Below are positions 1-7,256 of a stretch of DNA of 8,660 nt, in pieces. Below the pieces are notes generated by a model. It searched no databases, was not told the origin of the DNA, and saw only the letters and a list, made by a program, of their open reading frames with translations. The DNA is taken from the NCBI GenBank assembly GCA_023427355.1, contig JAEZBK010000109.1:1-8660 (forward strand), written 5' to 3'. Every line of letters begins with the position of its first letter. The first letter of the stretch is position 1. Position numbers and translations under genes: made by a program. This DNA is from Pseudomonadota bacterium (lineage in GTDB: Bacteria > Pseudomonadota > Alphaproteobacteria > Micropepsales > Micropepsaceae).

Positions 1-744
1 GTGCGGCACCTTCAGGCCGCACAGCCAGATATGGTCGCCATCGGTGAATTTGTGCACGTCATAGCCGGTGGCGGTCCGGATATCGGTTCCCGCGCCCATC
101 AATGTCTCGGCCAACGCAAAATCCTCCTTGCGGGTCACTTTTATGTTTCTTTCCTCGCCTTGCGTCATCACCACGCGAAGTCCTGCCAGTTCCGCCAGGG
201 CGACATCGTCCGTCACTTCGGCGTCGGCATGCGCGCGATGCGCCGCCAGAATCTTTTCGAATGCGAAGCCCTGCGGCGTCTGGGCGCGAAACAGGTTTTC
301 GCGGGGCACCAGGGCGAAACCCTCACCGCTTTTGCGGCGTAGCGTGTCGGCCACCGCCACCATCGGCAGGGCGCCGTCCGCACCACCTTCAAGCGCCGCC
401 ATCACCGCGCCGATCACCGCAGGCGAGACCAGCGGACGGGCCGCGTCATGGATCAGCACGAAATCAGGCGCATCCTTTGCCAGCGCCTCCAGGCCCAGCC
501 GCACCGATTCCTGCCGCGTCGCACCGCCCGGAACCGGCGATGCCAGGACCAGCCCGGCCAAGGCCTGCTCTGCCAGCGCCTCCTGCCCAGGCCCGATCAC
601 CACCTGCACCGGATGGCCCTGGAAAGCCTCGACCGTCCGGCGCAGCATGGGTCTGCCCGCCAGTGGCTCATATTGCTTGGGAAGGCTGGTCCCAGCCCGC
701 TCGCCCTTGCCGGCGGCGACGATCAGGACGGCAAAACGGGGCAT
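1..744 (-). CDS. ispDF: Bifunctional IspD/IspF enzyme of the MEP isoprenoid pathway (3' part missing)
   Basis: The N-terminal domain is 2-C-methyl-D-erythritol 4-phosphate cytidylyltransferase, which joins CTP and MEP to give CDP-ME. The second domain is MECDP synthase, which makes the cyclic diphosphate; both act in the cytosol. Read on the minus strand, the protein starts MPRFAVLIVAAGKGERAG, with the glycine-rich CTP-binding loop at residues 8-18, LPKQY at 21-25, and the IspD signature VLIHDAARPLVS near 96-107. At about residue 224 the IspF domain begins (TATGYDVHKF, then LCGLKVPH), with the D and H of YDVH expected to bind metal. There is no long linker, as in other alphaproteobacterial fusions. 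Only 248 of roughly 380-400 residues are present because the window edge cuts the gene. The ATG at 744-742 has a GAGAG ribosome-binding-like stretch (750-754) five bases upstream. It is divergent from ntrB. Confidence 0.95.
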   Translation of the reverse strand, partial: MPRFAVLIVAAGKGERAGTSLPKQYEPLAGRPMLRRTVEAFQGHPVQVVIGPGQEALAEQALAGLVLASPVPGGATRQESVRLGLEALAKDAPDFVLIHDAARPLVSPAVIGAVMAALEGGADGALPMVAVADTLRRKSGEGFALVPRENLFRAQTPQGFAFEKILAAHRAHADAEVTDDVALAELAGLRVVMTQGEERNIKVTRKEDFALAETLMGAGTDIRTATGYDVHKFTDGDHIWLCGLKVPH

Positions 745-877
745 TGGAACTCTCGGGTCGGGGCGATTGGTCGGGACGGGGTAGCATTTCCCGTGTTGCG
801 CCGCGATATTCAAGTTGCCTCGGTCGAAAATGCCTATATTGTGACCATCACGTCTGGTTGATTAAACTGTAGGCATC
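745..877. promoter_or_regulatory. Divergent ispDF / ntrB intergenic region
   Basis: This 133-bp gap must hold the promoters for ispDF (leftward) and for the ntr genes (rightward). On the plus strand a TATATT hexamer at 835-840 resembles a sigma-70 -10 box. The nearest -35-like sequence, TTGCCT at 815-820, is only 14 bases away, so the promoter is not convincing. A small inverted repeat, GTGACCATCAC (841-851), lies just downstream and could be an operator half-site pair or chance. I see no NtrC-type TGCAC/GGTGCA box and no sigma-54 GG-N10-GC match here. There is only a weak TAGG in front of the ntrB ATG. The region is more AT-rich than the genes around it. Confidence 0.4.
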
Positions 878-1993
878 ATGGTTCGCACAGCCCCCCTGAA
901 ACCAAGCGCTCCCGCGCAAGACTTTTCCGGCGCGGGCGCGATTGCCGCCGCGCTGCCCATGCCCATCCTGATGATCGGCGCGGGCCAGCAGGTGCTGTTC
1001 GCCAACCCTGCGGCGGAACAGTTCTTCGACACGTCTGTCGCGATGCTGCGCAAGCAGTTGCTGACCGACCTGATCCCCTTCGACAGCCCGCTGCTGCAAC
1101 TGGTCGGCCAGGCGCGCGAGCGCAATTCCACCGCCGCGGAGCGCGACGTGGACCTGACCACGCCGCGCCATGGCGAACGCATCGCCGATGTCACGGTCAC
1201 GCCCGTGGCCGATCCGGAAGGCGCGGTGATCCTCACCCTGCAGGAACGCGGATTGGCCCAGCGCATGGACCGGCAAATGATGGCGCGGGGCGCGGTGCGC
1301 TCCATGCATGGCATGGCGGCGGTGCTGGCGCACGAAATCAAGAATCCGCTGGCGGGTATCCGTGGCGCTGCCCAGTTGATCGAAGAACAGCTCGCCCCCG
1401 GCGAACGCGAGATGACCCAGCTCATCATCGCCGAAAGCGACCGTATCAAGGGCCTCATTGACCGCATGGAAAGCTTCGGGGACAGCCGGGGCCTGGCCCG
1501 CCATCCCGTCAACATCCATGAAGTGCTCGACCGCGTCCGCAAGGTGGCCGAATCCGGCTTCGCGCGGGGCGTCACCATCGTCGAAAGCTTCGATCCGTCG
1601 CTGCCCATGGTCGCCGGCGATCGCGACCAGCTCATCCAGGTCTTTCTCAACCTGGTGCGCAACGCCGCCGATGCGCTGCCCGACGCCGGCGGCGAGATCA
1701 CCTTGACGACCGGGTATCGTCCCGGCGTGAAGTTCGGCGCCGCCGTGGCGGGCCAGCGCCTGTCGCTGCCGCTGGAAGTGACGGTGCGCGACAATGGCGG
1801 CGGCGTGCCGCCCGATCTCATGCCCTACATCTTCGATCCCTTCGTCACCACCAAGGCGCGCGGTTCGGGCCTTGGCCTGGCGCTGGTCGCCAAGATCGTC
1901 GGCGACCATGGCGGGGTGATCGAGTGCGACAGCGTCCCGCGCCGCACCGTCTTCCGCGTTCTTCTGCCCAAAGCCGTTGATGAGGCTGCCTGA
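878..1993 (+). CDS. ntrB: Nitrogen regulation sensor histidine kinase NtrB (GlnL)
   Basis: NtrB is the soluble kinase/phosphatase that sets NtrC phosphorylation in response to PII (GlnB) and hence to nitrogen status. The 371-residue length is normal for the family. There are no membrane segments. Residues 20-125 form a PAS-like sensory domain ([20 protein letters not shown]). The dimerisation/phosphotransfer helix carries [19 protein letters not shown] with phospho-accepting H152. The ATPase domain has the N box ([13 protein letters not shown]262), G1 box DNGGG (305-309), the FDPFVTTK segment (319-326) and G2 box GSGLGLA (329-335), so all catalytic motifs are intact. It is the first plus-strand gene after the divergent ispDF and ends one base before ntrC, which implies co-transcription and translational coupling. 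The ATG at 878 is chosen because the sensory domain begins soon after it; its ribosome-binding site is weak. dusB, which often precedes ntrB in this class, is absent. Confidence 0.95.
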   Translation: MVRTAPLKPSAPAQDFSGAGAIAAALPMPILMIGAGQQVLFANPAAEQFFDTSVAMLRKQLLTDLIPFDSPLLQLVGQARERNSTAAERDVDLTTPRHGERIADVTVTPVADPEGAVILTLQERGLAQRMDRQMMARGAVRSMHGMAAVLAHEIKNPLAGIRGAAQLIEEQLAPGEREMTQLIIAESDRIKGLIDRMESFGDSRGLARHPVNIHEVLDRVRKVAESGFARGVTIVESFDPSLPMVAGDRDQLIQVFLNLVRNAADALPDAGGEITLTTGYRPGVKFGAAVAGQRLSLPLEVTVRDNGGGVPPDLMPYIFDPFVTTKARGSGLGLALVAKIVGDHGGVIECDSVPRRTVFRVLLPKAVDEAA

Positions 1994-1994
1994 C

Positions 1995-3437
1995 ATGACC
2001 GCGACCATCCTTGTCTGCGACGATGACAGCGCCATTCGCACGGTTCTCAGCCAGGCTCTGGGCCGGGCGGGATACGATGTCCGCACCACCGGCACGGCGG
2101 CGGGGCTTTGGCGCATGGTGTCCGCCGGCGATGGCAGCCTTGTCATCACCGATGTGGTGCTGCCCGATGAAAGCGGCTTCGACCTGATCCCGCGCATCAA
2201 GAAGATGCGTCCCGAACTGCCCATCCTGGTGATGAGCGCACAGAACACGCTGCTCACCGCCATCACGGCGGCCGAACGCGGCGCATTCGAATATCTGCCC
2301 AAGCCCTTCGACCTGAAGGAGCTGACCAATGTCGTGCAGCGCGCCCTGGCCAGCCCCGGCTCCAAGCGCGAACAGCCGAACAGCGAAGCCGATACCCGCT
2401 TGCCGCTGATCGGCCGCAGCCCGGCGATGCAGGAAATCTACCGCGTCATCGCGCGGCTGACACAGACCGACCTCACCGTGATGATCATGGGCGAAAGCGG
2501 CACCGGCAAGGAATTGGTGGCGCGGGCGCTGCATGACTATGGCAAGCGCCGCTATGGCACCTTCGTCGCCGTCAACATGGCGGCGATCCCCAAGGAGCTG
2601 GTGGAAAGCGAACTGTTCGGCCATGAACGCGGCGCCTTCACCGGCGCGACCAACCGGGGCATCGGCCGTTTCGAGCAGGCCGAGGGTGGCACCCTGTTCC
2701 TGGACGAGATCGGGGACATGCCGCTGGAAGCGCAGACCCGCCTGCTGCGCGTATTGCAGCAGGGGGAATACACCACGGTTGGCGGGCGCACCGCCATCAA
2801 GACCGATGTGCGCATCATCGCCGCCACCAACAAGGATTTGCGCCAGCTCATCGGCCAGGGCCTGTTCCGCGAAGACCTGTATTACCGCCTCAATGTCGTG
2901 CCCCTGCGGCTGCCCCCCCTGCGCGAGCGCGTCGAGGATATCCCCGATCTTGTCCGCCACTTCCTGCGCAAGGCCGAGGAGGAGGGGCTGCCGCACAAGT
3001 CGCTCGACAATGAGGGCATGGAAATCCTGCGCCGCCATCGCTGGCCCGGCAATGTGCGCGAGCTGGAAAACCTGATCCGCCGCCTGGCGGTGCTGCATTC
3101 GGGCGACGCGATCCTGGCTGCGGCCATCGCGGCGGAGCTGAAGGAACCGGCACGCGTCATTCCCGCCACGGATGATGGTGCGCCCCAAACGCTCTCCGGT
3201 TCGGTGGAGCAGTATCTGACGCAGTACTTCCTCTCCCATGGCGACAAGCTGCCGCCCGCCGGGGTCTATGACCGCATCCTGCATGACGTGGAACGGCCGC
3301 TGATCTCCATCTGCCTCGCGGCCACCCGCGGCAACCAGATTCGCGCGGCGCAGTTGCTGGGCCTGAACCGCAACACGCTCCGGAAGAAGATCAAGGATTT
3401 GGGGCTTGAGGTCATTCGCGGCTTACGCAGCGAATGA
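1995..3437 (+). CDS. ntrC: Nitrogen regulator NtrC, sigma-54-dependent response regulator
   Basis: NtrC is the DNA-binding partner of NtrB. When phosphorylated it oligomerises and uses ATP to open sigma-54 promoters of nitrogen-assimilation genes. Of 480 residues, 1-120 are the receiver domain, with acidic pocket D10/D11, phospho-acceptor D53 (ITDVVLPDE), S81 and K103 (PKPF). The AAA+ domain (about 138-375) has Walker A GESGTGKE (167-174), an intact GAFTGA sigma-54 contact loop (213-218), Walker B LFLDEIGD (234-241) and [10 protein letters not shown] (291-300). A Fis-type helix-turn-helix closes the protein (about 445-468, [20 protein letters not shown]). The ATG at 1995 is preferred over in-frame TTG 1977 and ATG 1980 because GAGG at 1982-1985 is suitably spaced and the receiver begins at once ([11 protein letters not shown]). 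The last codons and the stop lie inside a perfect inverted repeat, which constrains the C-terminal sequence [10 protein letters not shown]. Confidence 0.97.
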   Translation: MTATILVCDDDSAIRTVLSQALGRAGYDVRTTGTAAGLWRMVSAGDGSLVITDVVLPDESGFDLIPRIKKMRPELPILVMSAQNTLLTAITAAERGAFEYLPKPFDLKELTNVVQRALASPGSKREQPNSEADTRLPLIGRSPAMQEIYRVIARLTQTDLTVMIMGESGTGKELVARALHDYGKRRYGTFVAVNMAAIPKELVESELFGHERGAFTGATNRGIGRFEQAEGGTLFLDEIGDMPLEAQTRLLRVLQQGEYTTVGGRTAIKTDVRIIAATNKDLRQLIGQGLFREDLYYRLNVVPLRLPPLRERVEDIPDLVRHFLRKAEEEGLPHKSLDNEGMEILRRHRWPGNVRELENLIRRLAVLHSGDAILAAAIAAELKEPARVIPATDDGAPQTLSGSVEQYLTQYFLSHGDKLPPAGVYDRILHDVERPLISICLAATRGNQIRAAQLLGLNRNTLRKKIKDLGLEVIRGLRSE

Positions 3438-3445
3438 CCTCAAGC
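3404..3445 (+). terminator. Perfect 16-bp hairpin over the ntrC stop codon; possible terminator or mRNA-stability element
   Basis: The left arm GCTTGAGGTCATTCGC (3404-3419) is the exact reverse complement of the right arm GCGAATGACCTCAAGC (3430-3445). The 10-nt loop is GGCTTACGCA. The ntrC stop (TGA, 3435-3437) sits in the right arm. A stem this long would be very stable in RNA and separates ntrBC from ntrYX. No T-run follows on either strand, so it is not a textbook intrinsic terminator. It may attenuate read-through, block 3' exonucleases, or act as a DNA operator. The structure is seen directly; the function is inferred. Confidence 0.6.
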
Positions 3446-3463
3446 GGCGCAGGGCCGCGCCGC
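3444..3463 (+). repeat. Second GC-rich hairpin directly after the ntrC hairpin
   Basis: GCGGCGC (3444-3450) pairs with GCGCCGC (3457-3463) around a 6-nt loop (AGGGCC). It shares two bases with the base of the larger ntrC-end stem, so the two can almost stack in tandem. In such GC-rich DNA a 7-bp GC-only stem may arise by chance. It may add to termination or RNA stability. Confidence 0.4.
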
Positions 3464-3572
3464 GACAGCGGATGAAGCGGCCCGAGCCCGGGACTGCCCG
3501 AAGTGTGCGCCCCACCCTTCGCTCCGAATAATTTCTCTATCTGTCGAGAACCCCGCCAAATCCCTGATTTCC

Positions 3573-3588
3573 CGGTTGTAAAATTGCA
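3573..3588 (+). promoter_or_regulatory. Candidate sigma-54 (-24/-12) promoter for ntrY
   Basis: The invariant GG (3574-3575) and GC (3586-3587) of a sigma-54 promoter are present at the canonical 10-base spacing. The -12 element TTGCA (3584-3588) is a full match and follows an AT-rich stretch. The -24 element is weak: only CGG matches, and the usual CAC after GG is missing. It would start transcription near 3599, about 65 bases before the ntrY start. The neighbouring NtrC is a sigma-54 activator, so regulation is plausible, but I found no clear NtrC box nearby. Confidence 0.3.
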
Positions 3589-3599
3589 TCGCAGCATTC

Positions 3600-3627
3600 T
3601 TGCAACAGTCCGTGGCTTCGCTACACT
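3600..3627 (+). promoter_or_regulatory. Candidate sigma-70-type promoter for ntrY
   Basis: TTGCAA (3600-3605) and TACACT (3622-3627) are separated by 16 bases, each matching four of six consensus positions. The -10 is set in GCTACACT, which resembles alphaproteobacterial housekeeping -10 elements. Transcription would begin near 3634, about 30 bases before the ATG at 3664. It supports ntrYX having its own promoter, but the match is moderate. Confidence 0.35.
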
Positions 3628-3663
3628 CCCGCCCGTCCCAAACAGGAACGGCCCAGCCACGGC

Positions 3664-5886
3664 ATGGCGGAAACAAGACAGCGCCTGAGCATGCGATCCA
3701 TGTCGCGCCCCTCCCGCTGGGCGTTGTGGGTCGGCGTGCTCGCCACGCTGGTGGGTGTCTTCACCTATGTGGTGCAGATCGGTCCTTATCCGCTGTCCCT
3801 CTCCGAAGGCGCCAGCGAAGCCCTCCTGATCCTCAATTTCGGCCTGCTGCTCGTCCTGTTCGGACTGATCGCCTGGCGTGGCGCCCAGCTCTGGCTGGAG
3901 CGCCGCTCGGGGCAGGCGGGGGCGCGGCTCCATGCCCGCCTGGTGCTGTGGTTCAGCGCCATTGCCGTCGTCCCGACCATCCTGGTCGCGGTCTTCGCCG
4001 TTGTCACCCTGAACCTGGGGGTACAGAACTGGTTCTCACCCATTGTGCGGCAGGCTCTCAGCAGCGCCGTCAGCGTCAGCCAGGTTTATGTCAAGGAACA
4101 CACCGACACGATCAGCAACGACATTCGCTATGTCGCGGACAATCTGCAGCTCGACCCCACCCTGTTCGACGACAAGAAGCAGGTGATCGAAGATCGCTTC
4201 ATTGCGCGGCTGGGATCGCTGGCCCGCAGCCGCGGCGTGCGCGTTTATCTGTTCGACGGCAATGGCCTGCAACTGTCGCGCACCGCCGAGGCCAGCTTCA
4301 AGGATCCCCCCACGCCCAACACGGCGGATTTTTCCGAGGCGCGCCAGCGTATCCTGGTGGCCAATCCGCGCGCCGACATCTTCACGGCGCTTGTGCGCCT
4401 GCAAATGCTCAACGACGCCTATCTGATGGTGGTGCGTTCGGTGGACCCCCAGGTCCAGGGCTATTTCCTGCGCAATCGCGCTGCCGAAGCCGAATATAAC
4501 CGCGTCGATCAGAACCGGCAGGGCGTGCAACTTGCCTTCTTCGCCCTCTATGCCCTGATGTCGCTGCTGGTTCTGCTGGTGGCGATCTGGGCCGGCCTTT
4601 GGGCCGCCAACCGTCTGGTGCGACCCATCTCCGGCCTCATCGCCGCAGCCGACCGCGTTTCCGAAGGCGAACTGGAAACCCAGGTGCCCGTGGAGCGGGA
4701 CGATGACGAGATCGGAACGCTGGGCCTGACCTTCAACCGCATGACCCAGCAGCTGGCGGCCCAGCGTACCGAGCTGATGGAAGCCAATCGCCTGATAGAC
4801 CAGCGCCGCCGCTTCACCGAAACCGTGCTGTCGGGTGTCTCCGCCGGCGTGGTTGGCGTGGATGGCGATGGCAAGGTCACGCTGGTCAACCGCGCCGCCG
4901 CCCGCCTGCTCGATGCCTCGCAGGACGATATGGAGGGCAGCTTCTATGCCGAGTGCATGCCCGAACTGGCGGCGCTGATCCGCCGCGCCATCGACGAGCC
5001 GGTGGGCCGCGCTTCTGGCGAGGTACAGGTCAAGCGCGGCGCCAAGACCCGCACCTTGTCGGTGCAGGTGTCCAGCGAGACGAATGCGGAAGGCCTTGTC
5101 GTCACCTTCGACGACATCACCGACCTGGTATCGGCCCAGCGCACCGCCGCCTGGGCCGATGTCGCCCGCCGCATCGCGCACGAGATCAAGAACCCGCTCA
5201 CTCCGATCCAGCTGTCGGCCGAGCGCCTCAAGCGGAAATATTCGTCCGAGATCACCACCGATCCGGAAATCTTCCAGCAATGCACCGACACCATCGTGCG
5301 ACAGGTCGGCGATATCGGCCGCATGGTGGACGAATTCTCCTCCTTCGCGCGCATGCCCGCCCCCGTGATGCGGCGCGAGAATGCGCAGGAACTCCTCGCC
5401 CAGGCGATCTTCCTGCAGCGTGTCGGCAATCCCGACATCGCCTTCGAAACCCATGCGCCCAAGGACCCGGTCCACTTCGAAGGCGATGGCCGCCTGATTT
5501 CCCAGGCCCTGACCAACGTGCTCAAGAATGCGGGCGAGGGCATCGCCGCGCGCCACGCCACCGGGGACGATGCGCCCGGCCGCATCCATGTCACGGTGGA
5601 GCAGAACGACACCGGCTTCGTCTATCGCGTCAGCGACAATGGCGTCGGCCTGCCGCCCGAACACCGCCACCGCCTGACCGAGCCCTATGTGACAACGCGG
5701 GCCAAGGGCACGGGGCTGGGCCTCGCCATCGTACGCAAGATCCTGGAAGACCATGGCGGCGGGTTGCAGTTGACCGACAATGAGAATGGGGAGGGCGCGC
5801 AGGTCGTGCTCAGCCTTCCCTTTGTGCAGAAAAGCGTGAAAGGCAAGGAAGACAATGGCCAAAAACGGATCGCTGATCGCGTCTGA
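3664..5886 (+). CDS. ntrY: Membrane sensor histidine kinase NtrY
   Basis: NtrY phosphorylates NtrX; in alphaproteobacteria the pair has been linked to nitrogen metabolism, redox/oxygen sensing and envelope functions. The 740 residues fit the family. Predicted inner-membrane helices lie near 20-40, 53-71, 93-118 and 288-315. A periplasmic sensor region of about 170 residues (118-287) lies between the last two. A HAMP linker follows (about 313-365), then a PAS domain (about 383-490), then the kinase core. The core has [20 protein letters not shown] with phospho-acceptor H506, N box TNVLKNAGEGI (N622), G1 box DNGVG (658-662), TEPYVTTRAKG (672-682) and G2 box GTGLGLA (682-688). All catalytic motifs are intact. 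The start is uncertain: in-frame ATGs at 3664, 3691 and 3700 all leave the first helix intact, and none has a well-placed ribosome-binding site. The 3' end overlaps ntrX by 32 bp. Confidence 0.95.
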   Translation: MAETRQRLSMRSMSRPSRWALWVGVLATLVGVFTYVVQIGPYPLSLSEGASEALLILNFGLLLVLFGLIAWRGAQLWLERRSGQAGARLHARLVLWFSAIAVVPTILVAVFAVVTLNLGVQNWFSPIVRQALSSAVSVSQVYVKEHTDTISNDIRYVADNLQLDPTLFDDKKQVIEDRFIARLGSLARSRGVRVYLFDGNGLQLSRTAEASFKDPPTPNTADFSEARQRILVANPRADIFTALVRLQMLNDAYLMVVRSVDPQVQGYFLRNRAAEAEYNRVDQNRQGVQLAFFALYALMSLLVLLVAIWAGLWAANRLVRPISGLIAAADRVSEGELETQVPVERDDDEIGTLGLTFNRMTQQLAAQRTELMEANRLIDQRRRFTETVLSGVSAGVVGVDGDGKVTLVNRAAARLLDASQDDMEGSFYAECMPELAALIRRAIDEPVGRASGEVQVKRGAKTRTLSVQVSSETNAEGLVVTFDDITDLVSAQRTAAWADVARRIAHEIKNPLTPIQLSAERLKRKYSSEITTDPEIFQQCTDTIVRQVGDIGRMVDEFSSFARMPAPVMRRENAQELLAQAIFLQRVGNPDIAFETHAPKDPVHFEGDGRLISQALTNVLKNAGEGIAARHATGDDAPGRIHVTVEQNDTGFVYRVSDNGVGLPPEHRHRLTEPYVTTRAKGTGLGLAIVRKILEDHGGGLQLTDNENGEGAQVVLSLPFVQKSVKGKEDNGQKRIADRV

Positions 5887-7255
5887 AATCCTTATCGTGG
5901 ACGATGAGGAGGATATTCGCGACCTGATCTCGGGCATCCTGTCCGACGAAGGCTATTCCACCCGCGTGGCGGGCGACAGCGACGCGGCGCTTGCCGCTGT
6001 ACGCGCGCGCCGGCCCCAGCTTGTCATCCTCGACATCTGGCTGCAGGGCTCCAAGATGGACGGCATCCAGATTCTCGATGCCCTGGCGCGCGAGCATCCC
6101 GAATTGCCGGTGGTGATGATCTCCGGCCACGGCACGATCGAAACCGCCGTCTCCTCGATCAAGAAGGGCGCCTATGATTTCATCGAAAAGCCCTTCAAGT
6201 CCGACCGGCTGCTGCATGTGGTGGAACGCGCGCTCGAGGCCGCACGACTCAAGCGTGAGGTGCGCGAACTGAAACTGAAGACCGGCGACGAGGGCGAGAT
6301 GGTGGGTAATTCCTCCACCATGTCCCAGTTGCGCATGCTGGTGGACAAGATCGCCCCCACCAACAGCCGCGTGCTGATCACCGGCCCAGCCGGTTCGGGC
6401 AAGGAAGTTGCGGCGCGGCTGATCCATGCGCGCTCGCGCCGCGCCGGCAACGCCTTTGTCGCGGTCAACTGCGCCACCATGGAGCCCGACCGCATCGAGG
6501 CGGAATTGTTCGGCATGGAAGGCGGGGAGGGGCCGCGCAAGATCGGCCTCTTCGAGCTGGCGCATAACGGCACGCTCTATCTCGATGAAGTCGCCGACAT
6601 GCCGCTGGAGACCCAGGGCAAGATCCTGCGCGTGCTGGTGGACGAGGCCTTCACCCGCGTCGGCGGCCAGACCCGCGTGCAGGTGGATGCCCGCGTGATC
6701 TGCTCGTCCACCCGCGACCTGCGCAGCGAGACCGAGGCCGGACGTTTCCGTGAAGACCTGTATCACCGTCTCAATGTCGTGCCGGTGCGCGTGCCGTCGC
6801 TGGCCGAACGCCGCGACGACATTCCCATGCTGGTCGCCCACTTCATGAAACGCCTGTCCGCGGCTGCGGGCCTGCCCATGCGCCAGATCGGCGACGATGC
6901 CATGGCGGTGCTGCAGACCCATGGCTGGCCGGGCAATGTCCGCCAGTTGCGCAATATCGTGGAACGCCTGCTGATCCTGGCCTCCGACGATGCGGAGGCA
7001 ATCAGCGCCGACCTGTTGCCCACCGACTTGGGCAGCGCCCAGTCCGGCGGCAACCGCCGCAGCAGCGACCTCGTCATCTCGCTGCCGCTGCGCGAGGCGC
7101 GAGAGATCTTCGAGCGGGATTACCTGGTCGCCCAGATCAACCGCTTCGGCGGCAACATCAGCCGCACCGCCGCCTTCATCGGCATGGAGCGTTCGGCCCT
7201 GCATCGCAAGCTCAAGTCGCTGGGCGTGGGCGGGGCGCAGGGGTTCTCGAACTGA
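5855..7255 (+). CDS. ntrX: Response regulator NtrX, NtrC-like but lacking the GAFTGA loop
   Basis: NtrX is the cognate regulator of NtrY. Of 466 residues, the receiver covers 11-125, with acidic D16/D17, phospho-acceptor D60 (LVILDIWLQ), S90 and K112 (EKPF). The AAA+ domain has Walker A GPAGSGKE (177-184), Walker B LYLDEVAD (241-248) and FREDLYHRLN (298-307). A Fis-type helix-turn-helix lies at about 432-456 (GNISRTAAFIGMERSALHRK). Where sigma-54 activators have GAFTGA, after ELFG at 217-220, this protein has MEGGEGPRK. It therefore probably binds DNA as a repressor or as an activator working without sigma-54. Such loss is known in NtrX-type proteins, so I do not read it as decay. The ATG at 5855 has a good ribosome-binding site (AAGGAAG, 5845-5851) inside ntrY, which implies coupled translation. 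Confidence 0.96.
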   Translation: MAKNGSLIASEILIVDDEEDIRDLISGILSDEGYSTRVAGDSDAALAAVRARRPQLVILDIWLQGSKMDGIQILDALAREHPELPVVMISGHGTIETAVSSIKKGAYDFIEKPFKSDRLLHVVERALEAARLKREVRELKLKTGDEGEMVGNSSTMSQLRMLVDKIAPTNSRVLITGPAGSGKEVAARLIHARSRRAGNAFVAVNCATMEPDRIEAELFGMEGGEGPRKIGLFELAHNGTLYLDEVADMPLETQGKILRVLVDEAFTRVGGQTRVQVDARVICSSTRDLRSETEAGRFREDLYHRLNVVPVRVPSLAERRDDIPMLVAHFMKRLSAAAGLPMRQIGDDAMAVLQTHGWPGNVRQLRNIVERLLILASDDAEAISADLLPTDLGSAQSGGNRRSSDLVISLPLREAREIFERDYLVAQINRFGGNISRTAAFIGMERSALHRKLKSLGVGGAQGFSN

Positions 7256-7256
7256 G

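Noticed and set aside
102..872. Plus-strand open frames opposite ispDF, one rich in P, R and S
   Set aside because: The minus strand encodes clear IspD and IspF motifs; the plus-strand products are low-complexity shadows.
848..2365. Long open frame on the minus strand opposite ntrB and the ntrC 5' end
   Set aside because: It is antisense to two proteins with complete family motifs, has no recognisable domain, and is the usual result of few stop codons in high-GC DNA.
1845..3284. Long open frame on the minus strand opposite ntrC
   Set aside because: It is rich in H, Q, G, A and R, typical of shadow frames, with no motif; the plus strand encodes an intact NtrC.
3503..3688. Small open frame in the ntrC-ntrY gap
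   Set aside because: There is no ribosome-binding site or recognisable domain, and it runs through the candidate promoter elements into ntrY in another frame.
4036..5937. 633-codon open frame on the minus strand opposite ntrY
   Set aside because: Composition is that of a shadow frame and no domain is visible; the opposite strand carries all NtrY motifs.
6990..7256. In-frame N-terminal extension of the aminotransferase by 89 codons
   Set aside because: This region is the C-terminus of ntrX in another frame, and the extension is low-complexity; the ATG at 7257 fits the family start.
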